In this document: positions 21,740-23,137 of the stretch, one piece after another
How positions within the stretch are numbered: position 1 is the stretch's first letter
Layout: each line of letters opens with the position of its first letter
NCBI GenBank assembly: GCA_050123375.1
Contig: JASFHF010000033.1
Span: forward strand, 1 to 23,137
Direction: 5' to 3'
DNA: 23,137 nucleotides
Source: JASFHF01 sp050123375
Lineage (GTDB): Bacteria; Pseudomonadota; Gammaproteobacteria; UBA12402
Translations under genes and position numbers: made by a program
Notes under the pieces: generated by a model
Databases searched by the model: none
Told to the model about the DNA's origin: nothing
What the model saw: the letters and a program-made list of their open reading frames with translations, nothing else

Positions 21740-21772
21740 ATACTAAACTAGAAACCTTAAGGAAATCTTAAG
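21740..21772 (-). promoter_or_regulatory. PmrA box and possible -10 before the 532-residue gene
   Basis: On the minus strand CTTAAGATT (21764-21772), two bases TC, then CTTAAGGTT (21753-21761). This fits both the enteric PmrA box YTTAAK-N5-YTTAAK exactly and the Legionella/Coxiella form of two cTTAATatT repeats two bases apart. A TAGTAT (21740-21745) seven bases downstream may be the -10. The gene starts 61 bases further on. Confidence 0.7.
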
Positions 21773-21841
21773 AATCAGAAAAAAAGACAGGAAATTTCTG
21801 TACATTAATTTTGCGCATTAATAATACAGTTCTCGCAAATA

Positions 21842-22867
21842 TTATATCCGACTTTTCAACGCCGCCAATAATTCAGCAATACTAACCGACTTTGCCGCAA
21901 TCATGTTATCAGCCGCACCATAATAAATAAATAAACGATCACCGTATATCGCTGTGCCAGAAGGAAATACTACATTGTTGACTACTCCTAACGTTTCCCA
22001 ACCTTCGCGCGGCGAAAATAAAGGATAATCTAATCTCGACAAAATTTTCTGCGGATTATTCAAATCTAATAATGCAGCACAAGCATGATACGTTAATCCT
22101 TTCTCTTTTTTTTCTACCGAATGATAAATCATCAACCAGCCATCTTCAGTTTCAATCGGCGGACACCCGGCTGCAACGTGGTGAGTTTCAAAATTAAATT
22201 TAGGATAAAACATAACATGATCTTCCAGATTACGTAAATTATCCTTCCAATAATCAATTGTAAGCTCGTGCAAATCATCACAAAATGTAATATGCATTCC
22301 TGGTAAAATACGATAAAGTAACGCAAATTTGCCGTTAATCTTACGTGGGAAAAAAACAAGATTTTTTAACCAAACAGGATCATTATCGAACAACACAGTT
22401 TCTAAATATTGTTGCTTAAACGCCAAATAAGTTCTTCCACACTCTGAGTCGCCTAAAAGATGTTTTACTTCTTTAAATAAAATTTTAGGAAATAATAAAC
22501 CACGTTTAGTAAAATGTGGCAATTCGGTGCTAACAGCATAAGCCATTGCTGCAGTTTTATTATCAAACGCTGTATAAGTTAAATAATAAATATTGTCAAT
22601 TTGCACGATTCTTGGATCTTCAAGACCTTGTCTTTCGTATTCGCATTCTGGAGATAAAACTGGACGATCAGCACGAAAAATTACTTTGTTATCCGATAAT
22701 TGACAATAACCAATAGTAGATTTTAGATCCTGCTGCACTGCACGATAAAACACATGTACTATATTACCTTTCTGCACACATGCAGGATTTAACACTGAAT
22801 GATCTTCAAAAAACCGATCAGTTTTTTCAAGGATAATTCCTTCACTTTGAACTTGTACTCTTTTCAT
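21842..22867 (-). CDS. GH130-type glycoside phosphorylase/hydrolase
   Basis: About 341 residues of the five-bladed beta-propeller family GH130, which cleaves beta-mannosides (mannosyl-glucose, mannan oligosaccharides, mannosyl-N-acetylglucosamine) by phosphorolysis or hydrolysis. VLNPACVQKGNIVHVFYRA, the catalytic Asp motif GLEDPRIVQIDNIYYLTYTAFD, GCPPIETEDGWLMIYHSVE and GVVNNVVFPSGTAIYGDRLFIYYGAAD are family blocks. No signal peptide, so cytoplasmic. The ATG at 22867 (MKRVQV) lacks a good ribosome binding site; a TTG at 22897 just after the previous stop is the alternative. It follows a paralogue closely, suggesting an operon. Confidence 0.85.
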   Translation of the reverse strand: MKRVQVQSEGIILEKTDRFFEDHSVLNPACVQKGNIVHVFYRAVQQDLKSTIGYCQLSDNKVIFRADRPVLSPECEYERQGLEDPRIVQIDNIYYLTYTAFDNKTAAMAYAVSTELPHFTKRGLLFPKILFKEVKHLLGDSECGRTYLAFKQQYLETVLFDNDPVWLKNLVFFPRKINGKFALLYRILPGMHITFCDDLHELTIDYWKDNLRNLEDHVMFYPKFNFETHHVAAGCPPIETEDGWLMIYHSVEKKEKGLTYHACAALLDLNNPQKILSRLDYPLFSPREGWETLGVVNNVVFPSGTAIYGDRLFIYYGAADNMIAAKSVSIAELLAALKSRI

Positions 22868-22903
22868 AAGAATTAATGCTTTATTTGCGGCAATCAAGTA
22901 AAA

Positions 22904-23137
22904 TTAACTATAATACTTTAACGCTAAAATTAACTCCTCTAAAATCAATGACTTCGTAGCAATTAATTTATCCGCAGCGCCATAATAAATATACAAACGA
23001 TCATTATCTAAATGTGTTCCCGTAGGAAATATAACGTTATTAACATCTCCTTTTTGTTCCCATGGGGCTTTTGGTTCAAGCAACGGATAACTCAAACGGC
23101 CAATAACTTTAGTAGGATCATCAAGATCTAATAATGC
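22904..23137 (-). CDS. Second GH130-type protein, C-terminal part (cut by window edge)
   Basis: The frame is open to the right edge and reads ALLDLDDPTKVIGRLSYPLL then PWEQKGDVNNVIFPTGTHLDNDRLYIYYGAADKLIATKS. This matches the same region of the neighbouring gene (ALLDLNNPQKILSRLDYPLF...GVVNNVVFPSGTAIYGDRLFIYYGAAD) closely but not identically, so the two are tandem paralogues. Its 5' part is outside the window. It ends 36 bases before the next ATG. Confidence 0.85.
   Translation of the reverse strand, partial: ALLDLDDPTKVIGRLSYPLLEPKAPWEQKGDVNNVIFPTGTHLDNDRLYIYYGAADKLIATKSLILEELILALKYYS

Overview
The window is a compact, AT-rich chromosomal segment of a gammaproteobacterium. The best guess is Legionellales, a Coxiella/Legionella-like host-associated bacterium. 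Supporting evidence: gamma-type TrpR, an entericidin lipoprotein and YceF-like Maf; an FMN riboswitch placed directly on a transporter gene; many toxin-antitoxin (TA) genes; decayed genes; palindromic repeats inserted even inside a coding sequence; and a large orphan protein behind a textbook PmrA box, the arrangement known for Dot/Icm effectors. Taxonomy is inferred from gene content only.

Layout. 1-420 holds a nested inverted repeat and the C-terminal scrap of a tyrosine recombinase. 386-2097 (minus) carries a secreted GH3 NagZ-like glucosaminidase overlapping maf. 2110-2496 holds a broken ychJ remnant and an unlisted 49-residue entericidin-type lipoprotein. 2603-6783 (minus) is a nutrient-uptake block: FMN riboswitch, RibN-type riboflavin transporter, TrpR with a palindromic operator in its promoter, and a TrpXYZ-type ABC importer probably for tryptophan. 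6925-7431 (plus) is an unknown two-helix membrane protein. 7477-14736 (minus) holds lpd, an NfnL/NfnS (SudA/SudB-like) iron-sulfur flavoprotein pair, murF, recJ and a small TM2-like protein. 14938-16209 (minus) is a CorB/YfjD-type CNNM-CBS protein, divergent from ffh (plus, 16437-17798).

The most unusual region is 17747-20008. Downstream of ffh three different TA operons (dinJ-yafQ, hicAB, higBA), all convergent with ffh, lie in tandem. Each is preceded by a copy of the last codons of ffh, sharing an identical 17-base core, then a stop codon at or next to a short perfect palindrome where the TA operon ends. This looks like serial capture of TA cassettes at the ffh 3' end, each bringing a replacement ffh tail. 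Units 2 and 3 also share a 56-bp right-end repeat. A hairpin at 20024-20058 may be the original ffh terminator, pushed about 2.2 kb away.

20080-21678 (minus) encodes an unrecognised 532-residue protein with a charged N-terminus, hydrophobic stretches and a C-terminal ExxxLL motif. It lies behind a PmrA-box match and is a candidate secreted effector. 21842 to the right edge holds two tandem GH130-type glycoside phosphorylase/hydrolase paralogues, the second cut by the window.

Three repeat classes recur: a short GTCAT..CCGCGG palindrome (79-bp double copy before trpX; two single copies in frame inside murF), a 70-bp imperfect palindrome in three intergenic gaps, and the ffh-tail repeats. No tRNA, rRNA or CRISPR array was seen.
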